Positions 8,923 to 19,236 of a stretch of DNA of 43,020 nt are shown here, in pieces. The stretch comes from Nitrincola sp. (lineage in GTDB: Bacteria > Pseudomonadota > Gammaproteobacteria > Pseudomonadales > Balneatricaceae): positions 1-43,020 of the forward strand of contig JAJOJN010000077.1 in the NCBI GenBank assembly GCA_021208565.1. The letters run 5' to 3'. The notes under the pieces were generated by a model. The model was not told the DNA's origin. It did no database searches and worked only from the letters and a program-made list of their open reading frames with translations. Positions within the stretch are counted from its first letter, which is position 1, and each line of letters starts with the position of its first letter. The position numbers and the translations under genes were made by a program.

Positions 8923-11527
8923 ATGGCAGAAGTAACCGTTAAACAACTTGCCGATGTGGTTGGTGTATCCGTTGAGCGTTTGCTCAATCAGATGCAAGAT
9001 GCCGGTATCAAAGGTAAGGCTGAAACATCAATGGTTTCAGAATCAGAACGTCAAACCTTGTTGACTCACTTGAAAAAGTCACATGGCGAGGAAGCAACAG
9101 GCGCAGAACCTAGTCGTATTACCCTGAAGCGTAAAACGACCTCACAACTGAAAGTATCTGGCGCCGCAGGAAAGCGTAAAACCGTTAATGTTGAAGTACG
9201 TAAAAAGCGTACCTATGTTAAGCGTGAAGAGCTTGAAGAAACGCCTAAAGTTGAAGATGTTGTTGAAGTCGCTGAAACACAAACTGCGACCGCTGAGGTT
9301 AACTCAGCTGCTCAAGCTGTGGTAGAACAGGCCAATGTTGAGGCTAAAAACTCAGCTGCTGAGGTGTCTTCTACTGCAGAAGAAGCTCCTATCGCTACAA
9401 CTGCTGCTGAAACTCAGCCCGTTGCAAGTGTCGAAAAGGATAGTGCTGAAGATGCTGTGACAGCATCGGTTGATACGGTGGTAGAAGAGCCTGTTGTGGG
9501 TGCTGTCGCTGAAGTCGATGAAGAGCGTCTTGAGAAGAAACAAGCCGCACGTCCTAAAGGTAAAGATACTCGCGTTAAAGGCCGTGGCCGTGACGAAGAT
9601 GAAGCACCTCGTCGTGGTAAGTCAGCCGTTGCACGTAAAGGTGCACCTTCAATTAACGAAGAAAACCAACGCGGCACGACTCGTCGTCCGGGTAAAAGCC
9701 CTAAACGTGCGGCAACTCGTGGGCGTCCTGGTCAAAACCAACACGGTTTTGAGAAGCCGACAGCGCCAGTTGTTCATGAAGTTAGCATTCCAGAAAGTAT
9801 CACCGTAGCTGAATTGGCCAAGAAAATGTCAATCAAAGCGGCGGAAGTGATCAAAGTCATGTTCAAGATGGGTGCGATGGCGACCATCAACCAAGTGCTT
9901 GATCAAGATACCGCTGTTCTAGTTGTCGAAGAAATGGGCCATAAAGCCGTTCCATTGCAGGAAAATGCGATAGAAGATGCGTTACTTGAAGGTCTAAAAC
10001 AACATGGTGGTGAGGCAACAACACGCGCTCCTGTCGTGACGGTAATGGGTCACGTTGACCATGGTAAAACGTCATTGCTGGACTATATTCGTGAAGCTAA
10101 AGTGGCAGCGGGCGAATCGGGTGGTATTACCCAGCATATCGGTGCTTACCATGTGGAAACCGATAATGGCATGGTGACCTTCTTGGATACACCGGGTCAC
10201 GCCGCGTTTACAGCTATGCGTGCGCGTGGTGCTAAGTTGACCGATATCGTTATTCTAGTCGTGGCTGCAGATGATGGCGTGATGCCTCAGACTGAAGAGG
10301 CAATTCAGCATGCTAAGGCCGGTAACGTACCTATTGTGGTTGCGGTCAACAAGATTGATAAGCCTGAAGCTGATCCTGATCGCGTGCGTAACGAATTGGC
10401 ACAGCGTGATGTTATCTCTGAAGAGTGGGGCGGTGACGTTCAGTTTGTTCACGTTTCAGCGAAAACAGGTGAAGGTATCGATGCTTTGCTAGATGCTGTG
10501 TTGCTGCAAGCGGAAGTCCTAGAACTGACCGCGGTTAAAGATATGCCTGCAACGGGTGTCGTTGTTGAGTCACGTCTTGATAAAGGGCGCGGTTCAGTCT
10601 CTACACTCTTGGTACAGAACGGTACTCTGAAAAAAGGCGACATCGTACTTGCGGGTCTGCACTACGGTAAAGTCCGTGCGATGCTAGATGAAGCGGGTCG
10701 CCCTGTAGATGAAGCGGGTCCTGCGATTCCAGTCGAGATTTTAGGTTTAGACGGTACTCCGGATGCCGGTGATGAGTTCACTGTGGTGTCTTCAGAGAAG
10801 AAAGCGCGTGAAGTTGCACTTTTCCGTCAAGGAAAGTTCCGTGAGATTAAGCTGGACACGTCAGCAGAAAGCGAAGCTGGAAAACCTCTTTGCCAATATG
10901 CAGGCTGGCGATGTGAAGTCTCTGAATATCGTCCTAAAAGCCGATGTTCGTGGCTCGCTAGAAGCCTTAACAACCTCTTTGGAAGATCTGTCCACTGATG
11001 AAGTAAAAGTAAATATCGTCTCCAGCGGTATTGGTGGATTTGGTGAAACCGATGCCAACCTGGCGCTGGCGTCTTCAGCAATCATGATCGGCTTTAACGT
11101 TCGTGCAGATAACCAGGCGAAGGCGATTGTTGAGCGAGAAGAGCTCGAACTACGTTACTACAGCGTCATTTACGACATCATCAATGACGTTAAACAAGCA
11201 ATGGGTGGTCTACTGTCGCCTGAATACCGTGAAGATATTGTCGGTATTGCTGAAGTACGTGATGTGTTCCGTTCACCAAAACTTGGACTTATCGCGGGCT
11301 GTATGGTCATCGAAGGTACCGTCTATCGTAATAAGCGTATCCGTGTTCTGCGTGATAACGTAGTAATTTACGAAGGTGAACTGGAGTCTTTGCGTCGCTT
11401 TAAAGATGCCGTTGCTGAAGTCAGAAATGGTATGGAATGTGGTATCGGCGTGAAAAACTATAACGATGTTAAAGTCGGCGACCAGATCGAAGTCTTTGAC
11501 ACTATTGAAGTACAGCGCACGCTGTAA
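8923..11527 (+). CDS. infB: Translation initiation factor IF-2 (frameshifted in this sequence)
   Basis: GTPase that brings fMet-tRNA to the 30S subunit. An IF2-N domain (residues 1-50) leads into a long charged Ala/Glu/Lys/Arg linker and a second IF2-N segment ([20 protein letters not shown]). The G domain follows, with GHVDHGKT (376-383), DTPGHAAF and NKID, then the beta barrel and C2 domain ending [23 protein letters not shown]. The frame breaks at about 10856, where one extra A (GGACACG for GGCACG) disrupts [21 protein letters not shown]. Removing it gives a normal 867-residue protein. GAGGG precedes the ATG at 8923. Essential, so probably a sequence error. Confidence 0.95.
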
Positions 11528-11536
11528 CGGAGAAGT

Positions 11537-11929
11537 ATGGCACGCGAGTTTAAACGAACCGATCGAGTAGCAGACCAGATCCAACGGGATCTGGCGATGC
11601 TAATTCAGCGTGAGATCAAAGATCCTCGTTTAGGTATGGTAACGGTCAGCTATGTCAAGGTCAGTAAAGACCTTGGCTATGCCGATACCTATATCACCGT
11701 GATGCCTCTGGGAAATCAGGATGAACAAACTGTTCTTCCTGAGTCCTTAGCGGTATTAAATAATGCGGCTGGTTTTTTAAGAAGAGAGTTGGCTAAAGGG
11801 ATCAAACTTAGGGTGATGCCACAACTGCGTTTTCACTTTGATGAAAGTGTTGAGCGTGGTCGTCGTTTACATAGTTTGATTGAAAAAGCCTATCAGCAGG
11901 AGCAAAAGCGCTCCGACTCCGAGGAATAA
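11537..11929 (+). CDS. rbfA: 30S ribosome-binding factor RbfA
   Basis: A 130-residue KH-fold assembly factor that binds the 30S subunit near the 5' helix of 16S rRNA, needed for late maturation and cold adaptation. Family features: MAREFKRTDRVADQIQRDLA at the start, IKDPRLGMVTVSYVKVSKDLGYADTYI, and PQLRFHFDESVERGRRLHSLI. CGGAGAA precedes the ATG. The gap to infB is 9 bases and to truB 3 bases, so the three form one transcription unit. Confidence 0.96.
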   Translation: MAREFKRTDRVADQIQRDLAMLIQREIKDPRLGMVTVSYVKVSKDLGYADTYITVMPLGNQDEQTVLPESLAVLNNAAGFLRRELAKGIKLRVMPQLRFHFDESVERGRRLHSLIEKAYQQEQKRSDSEE

Positions 11930-11932
11930 GTC

Positions 11933-12883
11933 TTGGCACGTCAACCTAAGGGTCGCGCTATTGACGGCATCTTCTTGCTGGATAAATCCCCTGGCATGAG
12001 CTCCAATAAAGCGCTGCAACAGATAAAGCGCCTTTATGGTGCCGCTAAGGCGGGTCATACCGGAGCATTAGATCCCTTAGCAACGGGTCTTTTGCCCATC
12101 TGTTTAGGTGAGGCAACGAAATTCTCACAATTTTTGCTCGACTCGGATAAAGCTTATCTAACTACAGCAAAGTTAGGTGAAAAAACCGACTCGGCAGATG
12201 CCGATGGACAGGTAATCGAGACTCGACCTGTTCCCGCTGTATTGCATCAAGCAACCGTTGAATCACTACTTTCCCAACATTTTTTGGGAGAAATAGAGCA
12301 GGTGCCTCCGGTTTACTCAGCGCTCAAAGTACAGGGTCAGCCCATGTACAAATTGGCACGAAAAGGAATTCAGGTTGAGGTAAAGCCGCGTCGTGTCTCG
12401 GTTTATTCGATCCGTTTGTTAGCGATTCGCGAACAGGAGCTGGATCTGGAAATACACTGCTCTAAAGGAACTTACATACGCAGTATTGTCCAAGATTTAG
12501 GCGAATTACTGGGCTGCGGTGCTCATGTGAGTCGTTTAAGACGAATCAAAGTTGGTGACTTTGAAGCATCGCAGATGCAAACGATTGAACAGCTTGAAGC
12601 TTGGCTGCAATCCTTGCCTGAAACGGCGCCCGAGTACATACAAAGCCGCTTAGATGCGTTATTATTACCCGCTTGGAGTGCCATCGAAACGATGCCTTCT
12701 TGTGAGCTCACACCAGAGCAAGCGATTGCCTTAAAACAGGGTAAAACCCAAGTGAATTTAGGCTTGCCTGCTGACAGTGTTTTGCGTGCTTTTGCACTAC
12801 CTGATCACGAGTTTTTAGGTATGGTTGAAACTGACGCCGAAGGTCGAATGAAAGGTAAGCGCCTTATTCGAACCGATCAATAG
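11933..12883 (+). CDS. truB: tRNA pseudouridine(55) synthase TruB
   Basis: Makes pseudouridine 55 in the T loop of tRNAs. The 316 residues begin with a TTG codon eight bases after GAGGAAT, which lies inside the rbfA end. The catalytic aspartate is D47 in GHTGALDPLATG; other motifs are LLDKSPGMSSN, PPVYSALKVQG and HCSKGTYIRSIVQDLG. The C-terminal PUA-like region is present (ALKQGKTQV...EFLGMVETDAEGRM). Confidence 0.96.
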   Translation: MARQPKGRAIDGIFLLDKSPGMSSNKALQQIKRLYGAAKAGHTGALDPLATGLLPICLGEATKFSQFLLDSDKAYLTTAKLGEKTDSADADGQVIETRPVPAVLHQATVESLLSQHFLGEIEQVPPVYSALKVQGQPMYKLARKGIQVEVKPRRVSVYSIRLLAIREQELDLEIHCSKGTYIRSIVQDLGELLGCGAHVSRLRRIKVGDFEASQMQTIEQLEAWLQSLPETAPEYIQSRLDALLLPAWSAIETMPSCELTPEQAIALKQGKTQVNLGLPADSVLRAFALPDHEFLGMVETDAEGRMKGKRLIRTDQ

Positions 12884-13055
12884 TCAGGTTGATCGACTAG
12901 AACATTAAGTTTTTAGAGCCTTGTCGATCCGTTCTTGTCACCAAACAAGACGCGATGGCAAAGTTCAATGACGCAGTACTGGAAATATGCCCGGCTCTGC
13001 GCGTCTATTAACCAGCAACCTTAGGGTTGTGTGCATATTGTTAAAGGAGAAAAAA

Positions 13056-13325
13056 ATGGCATTAGCTACAGAAAAGAAAGCCGAGATCGTTGCTGAATTT
13101 GGTCGTGGTCCTGGCGATACTGGTTCACCTGAAGTGCAAGTTGCATTGTTAACTGCAAACATCACAGGTTTACAGGATCACTTCAAAGCTAACAAGCAAG
13201 ACCACCATTCACGTCGTGGTTTGATTCGTATGGTTAACCAGCGTCGTAAGCTTCTAGACTACTTGAAGCGTAAAGATGCTGACCGTTACCTAGAATTGAT
13301 CGCTCGTTTAGGTCTGCGCCGCTAA
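13056..13325 (+). CDS. rpsO: 30S ribosomal protein S15
   Basis: An 89-residue primary 16S rRNA-binding protein of the 30S platform. It carries the family signature [37 protein letters not shown] and LGLRR. I start it at ATG 13056, which follows AAAGGAGA; the upstream in-frame ATG 12987 would add 23 unrelated residues. It lies between truB and pnp as in E. coli and is followed by its own terminator. Confidence 0.97.
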   Translation: MALATEKKAEIVAEFGRGPGDTGSPEVQVALLTANITGLQDHFKANKQDHHSRRGLIRMVNQRRKLLDYLKRKDADRYLELIARLGLRR

Positions 13326-13339
13326 GTATATGTAATACC

Positions 13340-13370
13340 CAGGGCCATACTCGTATGGCCCTGTTTTTTT
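13340..13370 (+). terminator. Rho-independent terminator after rpsO
   Basis: A 10-bp perfect stem (CAGGGCCATA/TATGGCCCTG) with a CTCG loop, followed by seven Ts. Corresponds in position to the E. coli rpsO t1 terminator. Confidence 0.9.
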
Positions 13371-13396
13371 CAGCGCTAAAACAATGATAATCATCT

Positions 13397-13445
13397 AGCC
13401 TGTACTCAATTGAAGGTTGAAACAGCCTTCAGCTGAGTACTGGCT
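13397..13445 (+). promoter_or_regulatory. Long stem-loop in the pnp leader (candidate RNase III site)
   Basis: Arms AGCC-T-GTACTCA-AT-TGAAGG and CCTTCA-GC-TGAGTAC-T-GGCT pair over about 17 Watson-Crick pairs with one T/T mismatch and a small internal loop, capped by TTGAAACAG minus closing bases. It ends about 60 bases before the pnp start. E. coli pnp mRNA has a leader hairpin that RNase III cuts to allow PNPase autocontrol; by position and shape this is a good analogue, but processing is inferred. Confidence 0.65.
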
Positions 13446-13505
13446 CAAAGAATAGCATGATTAGTTTTGGTGACTGATACTCTTATCGAAAACAAGGAGT
13501 CTATC

Positions 13506-15614
13506 GTGCAAGCGATTACCAAAACGTTCCAATACGGTCAGCAAACCGTTTCCTTAGAAACAGGAAAAATTGCGCGTCAAGCCACAGGTGCGGTCATGGT
13601 CACTGTGGATGAGAAAACACAAGTACTCTGTACTGTAGTCGGCGTGAAAGAAGCCAAAGAAGGTCAAGACTTCTTCCCGCTATCAGTACATTACCAAGAA
13701 AAATACTATGCGGTTGGTCGTATTCCAGGTGGTTTTTTCAAGCGTGAAGCGCGTCCAACTGAGAAAGAAACACTGACCTCACGTCTGATCGACCGTCCTA
13801 TTCGCCCACTTTTCCCCAAAGGCTTCATGAATGAAGTTCAGGTGGTCTGTCAGGTGATGTCCTCTGATAAAGGAACGGATCCCGATATCGCTGCCATGAT
13901 TGGTACGTCTGCCGCTCTGGCTATCTCAGGTATTCCTTTCCAAGGTCCGGTAGGTGCTGCTCGTGTTGGCTTTACCGAAGATGAAGGTTACATCCTTAAC
14001 CCCGATTACGCTAAGTTGGCGGTGTCTGAACTAGACATGGTGGTTGCAGGTACATCTGATGCGGTTCTCATGGTTGAGTCCGAAGCGAAAGAGCTGACTG
14101 AAGATGAGATGCTAGGTGCGGTTTTGTACGCGCACCAAGAGATGCAGGTTGTTATTAATGCGATCAACGAATTTGCAGCGGTTGCGGCTAAACCGACTTG
14201 GGATTGGACGCCTGCTGCGAAAGATGAAGCCTTAACGGCACAGGTTCAATCTTTACTCGGTACTCGTTTAAGTGATGCTTACCAGGTTGCCGATAAAGTT
14301 CAGCGTCAAGATGCTGTTCGTGCACTACGTGACGAAGTCGTTGCCGCTTTGGCTACGGGTGAGGAAACTGCTCCTTCCGCTGAAGCAGTTAAAAAAGTAT
14401 TTGGCAGTATCGAGAAAGATACCGTTCGTGGTCGTATTGTTGATGGTCTTCCACGTATTGATGGTCGTGACACTAAGACAGTTCGTCCAATTAATGTCGA
14501 AATCAATACACTGCACAGTGTGCATGGTTCTTCATTGTTTACTCGCGGTGAAACACAAGCCATCGTGACCTGTACACTGGGTACAGCACGTGACATGCAA
14601 ATCATCGATGCGATTGAAGGTGAGCGCAAAGATAACTTCATGCTGCAATACAACTTCCCATCCTTCTCTGTTGGTGAAGCGGGTCGTATGGCAGGTCCAG
14701 GTCGTCGTGAAATTGGTCATGGTCGTCTAGCCCGTCGTGGTGTTCAAGCGATGCTTCCAACTTTGGAAGAATTCCCCTACACCATCCGTGTCGTATCTGA
14801 GATCACTGAATCTAATGGCTCCAGCTCCATGGCTTCAGTCTGTGGTGCTTCCTTAGCATTGATGGATGCGGGTGTTCCGCTAAAAGCACCTGTGGCAGGT
14901 ATCGCGATGGGTCTGGTGAAAGAAGGCGATCGCTTTGCAGTTCTTACCGATATTTTAGGTGATGAAGATCACTTAGGTGATATGGACTTCAAAGTAGCGG
15001 GTACTGAAAACGGTATCACGGCACTGCAGATGGATATCAAAATTACCGGTATCACTGAAGAGATCATGGAGATCGCACTGGATCAAGCCATGACGGCACG
15101 TATCCACATCCTTCGTGAAATGGCCAAAGTGATCGGTTACAGCCGTCCAGAGCTGCCAGACAATGCACCGGCCATGACGCAGCTAAAAGTTAATCCTGAG
15201 AAAATCCGTGATGTGATCGGTAAAGGTGGCGCGACCATTCGTGCGTTGACCGAAGAAACCGGCGCCGCGATCGATATCGAAGATGACGGTACTGTTCGTG
15301 TCTATGCGGATAACAAAGAGAACGCGAAAAAAGCCGTTGATCGTATTTTAGCGATTACTGCGGAAGCTGAAGTGGGTAAGATCTACGAAGGTAAAGTGGT
15401 TCGTCTAGAAGAGTTTGGTGCGTTTGTGAACATCCTGCCAGGTAAAGATGGCCTAGTTCACATCTCTCAAATTGCCAATGAGCGTGTTAAAGCCGTGACT
15501 GACTACATCAAGATGGATGACATCGTGAAAGTTAAAGTTCTGGATGTTGACGTTCGTGGTCGCATTAAGTTGTCGATGAAAGATCTTGAAGAAGATGAAT
15601 CCGTAAACAGCTAA
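13506..15614 (+). CDS. pnp: Polyribonucleotide nucleotidyltransferase (PNPase)
   Basis: Phosphorolytic 3'-5' exoribonuclease of the RNA degradosome. Two RNase PH cores (N-terminal [29 protein letters not shown]; second with [26 protein letters not shown]-like residues and the catalytic-loop [17 protein letters not shown]) are followed by a KH domain ([20 protein letters not shown]) and an S1 domain ([28 protein letters not shown]). I chose GTG 13506, six bases after AAGGAG, because [13 protein letters not shown] aligns with the E. coli N-terminus; a TTG at 13467 would add 13 residues. The product is 702 residues. Confidence 0.96.
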   Translation: MQAITKTFQYGQQTVSLETGKIARQATGAVMVTVDEKTQVLCTVVGVKEAKEGQDFFPLSVHYQEKYYAVGRIPGGFFKREARPTEKETLTSRLIDRPIRPLFPKGFMNEVQVVCQVMSSDKGTDPDIAAMIGTSAALAISGIPFQGPVGAARVGFTEDEGYILNPDYAKLAVSELDMVVAGTSDAVLMVESEAKELTEDEMLGAVLYAHQEMQVVINAINEFAAVAAKPTWDWTPAAKDEALTAQVQSLLGTRLSDAYQVADKVQRQDAVRALRDEVVAALATGEETAPSAEAVKKVFGSIEKDTVRGRIVDGLPRIDGRDTKTVRPINVEINTLHSVHGSSLFTRGETQAIVTCTLGTARDMQIIDAIEGERKDNFMLQYNFPSFSVGEAGRMAGPGRREIGHGRLARRGVQAMLPTLEEFPYTIRVVSEITESNGSSSMASVCGASLALMDAGVPLKAPVAGIAMGLVKEGDRFAVLTDILGDEDHLGDMDFKVAGTENGITALQMDIKITGITEEIMEIALDQAMTARIHILREMAKVIGYSRPELPDNAPAMTQLKVNPEKIRDVIGKGGATIRALTEETGAAIDIEDDGTVRVYADNKENAKKAVDRILAITAEAEVGKIYEGKVVRLEEFGAFVNILPGKDGLVHISQIANERVKAVTDYIKMDDIVKVKVLDVDVRGRIKLSMKDLEEDESVNS

Positions 15615-15665
15615 TGTTTTATAGCTGCAGGATTCGTGAATTTCGAGTCCTGCAATGTCACTGAG

Positions 15666-15699
15666 AAGCGCCAAGAGATTATCTTGGCGCTTTTTTTTT
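15666..15699 (+). terminator. Rho-independent terminator after pnp
   Basis: An 11-bp perfect stem (AAGCGCCAAGA/TCTTGGCGCTT) with a 5-base loop and a run of nine Ts. It separates pnp from the convergent membrane-protein gene. Confidence 0.92.
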
Positions 15700-16357
15700 A
15701 CTGACCTTCTCTCATTGCGCTAAAGACTCTAAAGCCAAACACGGTCAGCATTACACCACAAAAGTCGACGATCAACGACAGTAGCATCCCCACCACATTC
15801 GACCCAATAATCTGTTGTATCAGCATTTCGAGCAGGAAGAGAGATAGGAAAATTAAAATAAATCCCTGCAGCATCATCCAGAAATAGGGTTGAGTTTGCG
15901 ACCAGCTTTGCTTTATAGATTCCGTCGCTGATTTGTTTTCCAACACACAGATATAGTCAGCAAAAGCGAGACGAACACCCACAACGACACCGGGTACAAT
16001 TAGGGCAATCAGACCCAGTAATACGGCTAAACCATTCAGTATATAAGTAACCAATAATCTACCCCAGCTCGTCATGCCGAGACTTATAGCATTCATTGGG
16101 GTTAGCGGTTTGCCATCTAACACTGATTGCATATAAAAGATGGTTGCCCCCCAGTAGAGTGGCAGTAAACCTAATTGAAGCAGGCCTAATAATAGAAATC
16201 CTCCCGCTGCAGCTTCCGCTTCACCTGAGGTGGCATTGCCATGTAGTACAAATCCAAGAATGCCGATTAAGGCTAAAAAGGGGATTTGAATAGCAGCAAG
16301 GGTGACAAAGTGCTGCCTGAAAAAGAAAAATGATTGGCGAAGGTATTCAAATGTCAT
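15698..16357 (-). CDS. YciC-like (UPF0259-type) integral membrane protein
   Basis: A 219-residue protein with about five or six hydrophobic segments (roughly residues 17-38, 50-74, 104-130, 158-186 and 190-212). The stretch LIALIVPGVVVGVRLAFADYICVLENKSATESIKQSW has the pattern of YciC/UPF0259 and related GPDPase-membrane-domain proteins: a VPG turn between membrane helices followed by an amphipathic helix with a conserved Ser/Trp. Function is unknown; it probably sits in the inner membrane. It converges on pnp and is followed upstream by the methyltransferase gene. Confidence in the coding call is high, in the family moderate. Confidence 0.75.
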   Translation of the reverse strand: MTFEYLRQSFFFFRQHFVTLAAIQIPFLALIGILGFVLHGNATSGEAEAAAGGFLLLGLLQLGLLPLYWGATIFYMQSVLDGKPLTPMNAISLGMTSWGRLLVTYILNGLAVLLGLIALIVPGVVVGVRLAFADYICVLENKSATESIKQSWSQTQPYFWMMLQGFILIFLSLFLLEMLIQQIIGSNVVGMLLSLIVDFCGVMLTVFGFRVFSAMREGQ

Positions 16358-16381
16358 GGGTGATCCTATTAATTTCCACGA

Positions 16382-17429
16382 TCAATGTTTAGGTTGACTT
16401 AAGTGTATCAGTTTAAAATGGCTATTCTCCGAATGTAAGGAAATTTTGCCAAAGAATTTTTGTGCTTTTTGTTCTAAGCCGATGTGCTTGTTGACCACAA
16501 AACAGGCTTGGCCAGTCGGCTGAAGTAAACGTGCAGCCGCGGCGACAAATCGTTCAGTGAGGTCGGTTTGCGTGCTAAAGCCTGAGTGAAAGGGTGGATT
16601 GCAGAGAACTATATCAAATGAATCTTCGATCAGATCACCGGCATTCGATGCAATCACCCTCGCTTTAAGACCTATTCGACTTAAATTGGTTTCACAGCAT
16701 TTAATCGCCGCAGCATTGTTGTCAGTGCAGGTGAGCTCAGTTTGGCTGCCGGCAGTCAGCATGCTGAGATAACCATAGCCACAGCCTAAATCGAGTAGCT
16801 TGCCAGATATAGGAAGCGTCAAGTCAAGCATCTTGGGCAGTGACTCCACTAAGTATTGACTGCCTTGATCAACTTTTTGCCAGCCATAGAGTCCAGGTTT
16901 GCTGATGAACACAAAACCATTACGCTCCTCGACTTGTCGAGACAGCGGATAATCCTGATCATCAAGTGGCTGCCCCATCGCTACAGGCGCTGCTGAGATC
17001 TGCCCTAACCATAGGCCGCCTGAAATTTTTTTGTTCTGCTAAGGCGCCGCCTAACCGTGTTTGCGCTCGCTTATTGAAGCCTCGAATTCCCTCACTTTTA
17101 TCACCGATCAGATACAACAGCCCTTCAGGTGCCAATGAAATCGCAGCCTGATTGATCAGATGATGGGCCAGTGCTTTTTCTTTCGGCAGTCGAACCACCA
17201 TCGCTTCAAGACTGTGTGGTTCGATTTCACTGAAATCAAAGTCATTAAAGACAACGGGCCAGTTACGTGCTTGGAGTTGTTGGAACAGATCAAAGCGATT
17301 CGTCAGCGCTTGATGTCCAGCGCTAGGAAGTGGAATTTGAGAAATGTTTTCGTCCACACACCAAAGCGTGTTTTTCGGTGCTTTACTGAGCAGTTGCAAG
17401 GTGAACTGGGTAGCTAAATCTGCACTCAT
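16382..17429 (-). CDS. RsmC/RlmG-family rRNA (guanine-N2) methyltransferase (frameshifted in this sequence)
   Basis: SAM-dependent methyltransferase of the RsmC/RlmG group, which make m2G in 16S or 23S rRNA. The N-terminal half is the degenerate MTS-like domain of this family. The C-terminal half carries [14 protein letters not shown] (SAM motif I) and the catalytic [11 protein letters not shown], with [17 protein letters not shown] close to the RlmG C-terminus. The frame breaks in the T run 17026-17032: seven bases where six restore ...[27 protein letters not shown] and a 348-residue protein. I cannot decide between RsmC and RlmG. Its start overlaps the rsuA end by 4 bases. Confidence 0.85.
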
Positions 17430-18137
17430 GGGTGACTCTGATCGTTATAAATAGAAGTGACTTCAGCTTCTGTCAGTTCGCGATACTCTCCAGGCGCTAA
17501 ATCAGAATCAAGTGTTATCTCTCCCACCTGTTCACGGTGAAGTGCAACCACGTGATTATCCAGTGCGGCAAACATACGCTTGACTTGGTGATAGCGTCCC
17601 TCTTTCAAGGTGAGTAGCACTTCGGTATCGGAGATGCGTTGGAGTAAGGCGGGCTTAGTGCGTTTGGCTTCGCTGCGTAAAATAATACCCTGTTCGATTA
17701 AGGCTTCGGCATCTTCACGAAGTGGTGTTTCTAAAAAGACTCGGTAGCGTTTAGGTAACTTATGTCGTGGCGAAGTGATTCTGTGTGACCACTGACCATC
17801 ATCGGTTAATAAGACTAATCCGGTCGTATCCAAATCCAGGCGCCCTGCAATGATGAGTTTTTCAGCAGCAGGGAGATCTATTAGCGTTAAAGCGGTTGGA
17901 TGAGTCGGATCGTCGTTGGAACAGACATAGCCATCCGGTTTGTATAGCATCAAATAGCGAGGACGAGGTTCGGATAATAATTCGCCATCTAATTCAACGA
18001 CATCATCACTTGTCACATGACGACCACTATCTTTCTCGAGCTGATCATTGACCTTGACTAATTCGGCATGGAGACGTTTTTTTGACCTCTTTTCGAGACA
18101 GTCCCGTGGTTTGGGCAAGGTATTTATCCAGTCGCAT
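17426..18137 (-). CDS. rsuA: 16S rRNA pseudouridine(516) synthase RsuA (frameshifted in this sequence)
   Basis: Makes pseudouridine 516 of 16S rRNA. An N-terminal S4 domain is followed by the catalytic core with [17 protein letters not shown] (Asp after GRLD), [14 protein letters not shown] and [18 protein letters not shown]. The genuine start is ATG 18137 (minus), preceded by GGAA: it reads [20 protein letters not shown], a typical S4 start. It lies in another frame from the rest because the T run 18077-18083 has seven bases where six are needed for VKK-RLHAE. With one base removed the protein is 236 residues. The continuous ORF's apparent start at 18154 (MRTEKLCDW) is an artefact of this. 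Confidence 0.92.
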
Positions 18138-18272
18138 AGCTTTTCCGTTCTCATTAAAAATGCTCATTATACCCTATGCGATCTGCAAGGTATCCCTACT
18201 GTTTGTATCATGAAAAGCCTGCGCCTTTAGGCTAAAATAGGTAAGTTGAATATCTGAATCCATGAGGCTTGT

Positions 18273-19112
18273 GTGAAACTATTTGTCGATAATCTGACGC
18301 ATGTTGACTTTTCCTACCTGCACCCGCAACGCGGTTTAATGGGGGAGTCTTGGGAAGCACAGCTTATCCTTGAAGGAAAACTGGATGAACAGGGGATGAT
18401 TTGTGACTTTGGTGTGGTCAAGAAACGCATCAAAACCTGGTTAGATGCCAACCTTGATCATATGCTGGTGGTGGCCACTGGAATGTCTGATTTAGCGTAT
18501 CAGCAACAAGAGGGGTATACGGAGGTGAATTGGCGCTACCCTAATGGTCAAGCATTTCATTGTAAAGCGCCGGATCAAGCCATTGCACTCCTTCCCATTG
18601 CTGAAATCCAGCAGCAAGCGGTGGCACGTTGGTGTGAAACACAGTTGCTGGCTCTGTTTCCAGAGCAGGTTGAGTCCTTAGAGTTGCGTTTTGTCGCAGA
18701 GGCTATAGAGGGTGCTTTTTACCATTACAGTCATGGCTTACAGCAACATAAAGGCAACTGTCAGCGAATTGCACATGGGCACAGGTCACGCGTACAAATA
18801 CGGATCGATCAAAAGCGTCGTCAAGATTTAGAGCAATATTGGGCACAGCAGTTTGCCGATATTTATTTAGGGACTCAGGAACATTTGGTAGAGGATGACA
18901 AGGACCACCTGACCTTCCGTTATGAAGCGCCTCAAGGGCTTTTTGAGCTGACCTTGCCTAAGCGTTGTTGTTATATGATGGACACTGAAACCACGGTAGA
19001 GCAGATTGCACAGCATCTGGCTGATCAAGTACGTGAGGAGTTTCCAGACTCCGCGGTTGAGGTACGCGCTTATGAGGGTGTAGGTAAAGGCGCGATCGTC
19101 AGTTACGCCTAG
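18273..19112 (+). CDS. Two-domain QueD-like (6-pyruvoyl/6-carboxy-tetrahydropterin synthase family) protein
   Basis: A 279-residue protein that reads as two T-fold QueD/PTPS-type halves in tandem. The first half keeps CDFGVVKKRIKTWLDANLDH (DF at 45-46, D62/H63, matching the IDF...LDH catalytic segment of E. coli QueD), but the zinc-binding HGH is replaced by MGE (23-25). The second half keeps the metal and cysteine side: H151/H154, C163, HGH at 168-170 and E268, but lacks a clear LDH. QueD makes 6-carboxy-tetrahydropterin for queuosine; the two halves may build one composite active site. The start is GTG 18273, after AGG. It is monocistronic, with no queuosine genes nearby. Not QueF. Confidence 0.75.
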   Translation: MKLFVDNLTHVDFSYLHPQRGLMGESWEAQLILEGKLDEQGMICDFGVVKKRIKTWLDANLDHMLVVATGMSDLAYQQQEGYTEVNWRYPNGQAFHCKAPDQAIALLPIAEIQQQAVARWCETQLLALFPEQVESLELRFVAEAIEGAFYHYSHGLQQHKGNCQRIAHGHRSRVQIRIDQKRRQDLEQYWAQQFADIYLGTQEHLVEDDKDHLTFRYEAPQGLFELTLPKRCCYMMDTETTVEQIAQHLADQVREEFPDSAVEVRAYEGVGKGAIVSYA

Positions 19113-19184
19113 TGATTAATCTATAGGTGCAGTCAGCGAGCCTTAGCCGCACTAGCGTGATCGAATTGAGTTTGTAGACATAAA

Positions 19185-19220
19185 AAAACCGGTAGATAAT
19201 GTTGTTTACCTACCGGTTTT
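19185..19220. terminator. Bidirectional Rho-independent terminator
   Basis: Stem AAAACCGGTAG/CTACCGGTTTT (11 bp, partly extended inside the loop) with A and T tracts on the two sides. It lies between the convergent QueD-like and thiolase genes; the longer U tract would form on the minus-strand transcript. Confidence 0.85.
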
Positions 19221-19236
19221 ATTAATTTAAGTGAGT

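Noticed and set aside
13382-13400. Fur-box-like ATGATAATCAT upstream of pnp
   Set aside because: Only the centre matches; the second half of the 19-base site is missing and pnp is not an iron-regulated gene. Probably chance or part of a -10 region.
18135-18154. RsuA start at ATG 18154 (MRTEKLCDW)
   Set aside because: This N-terminus is out-of-frame translation of the true S4 start at 18137; the family start MRLDKYLAQ lies in the other frame.
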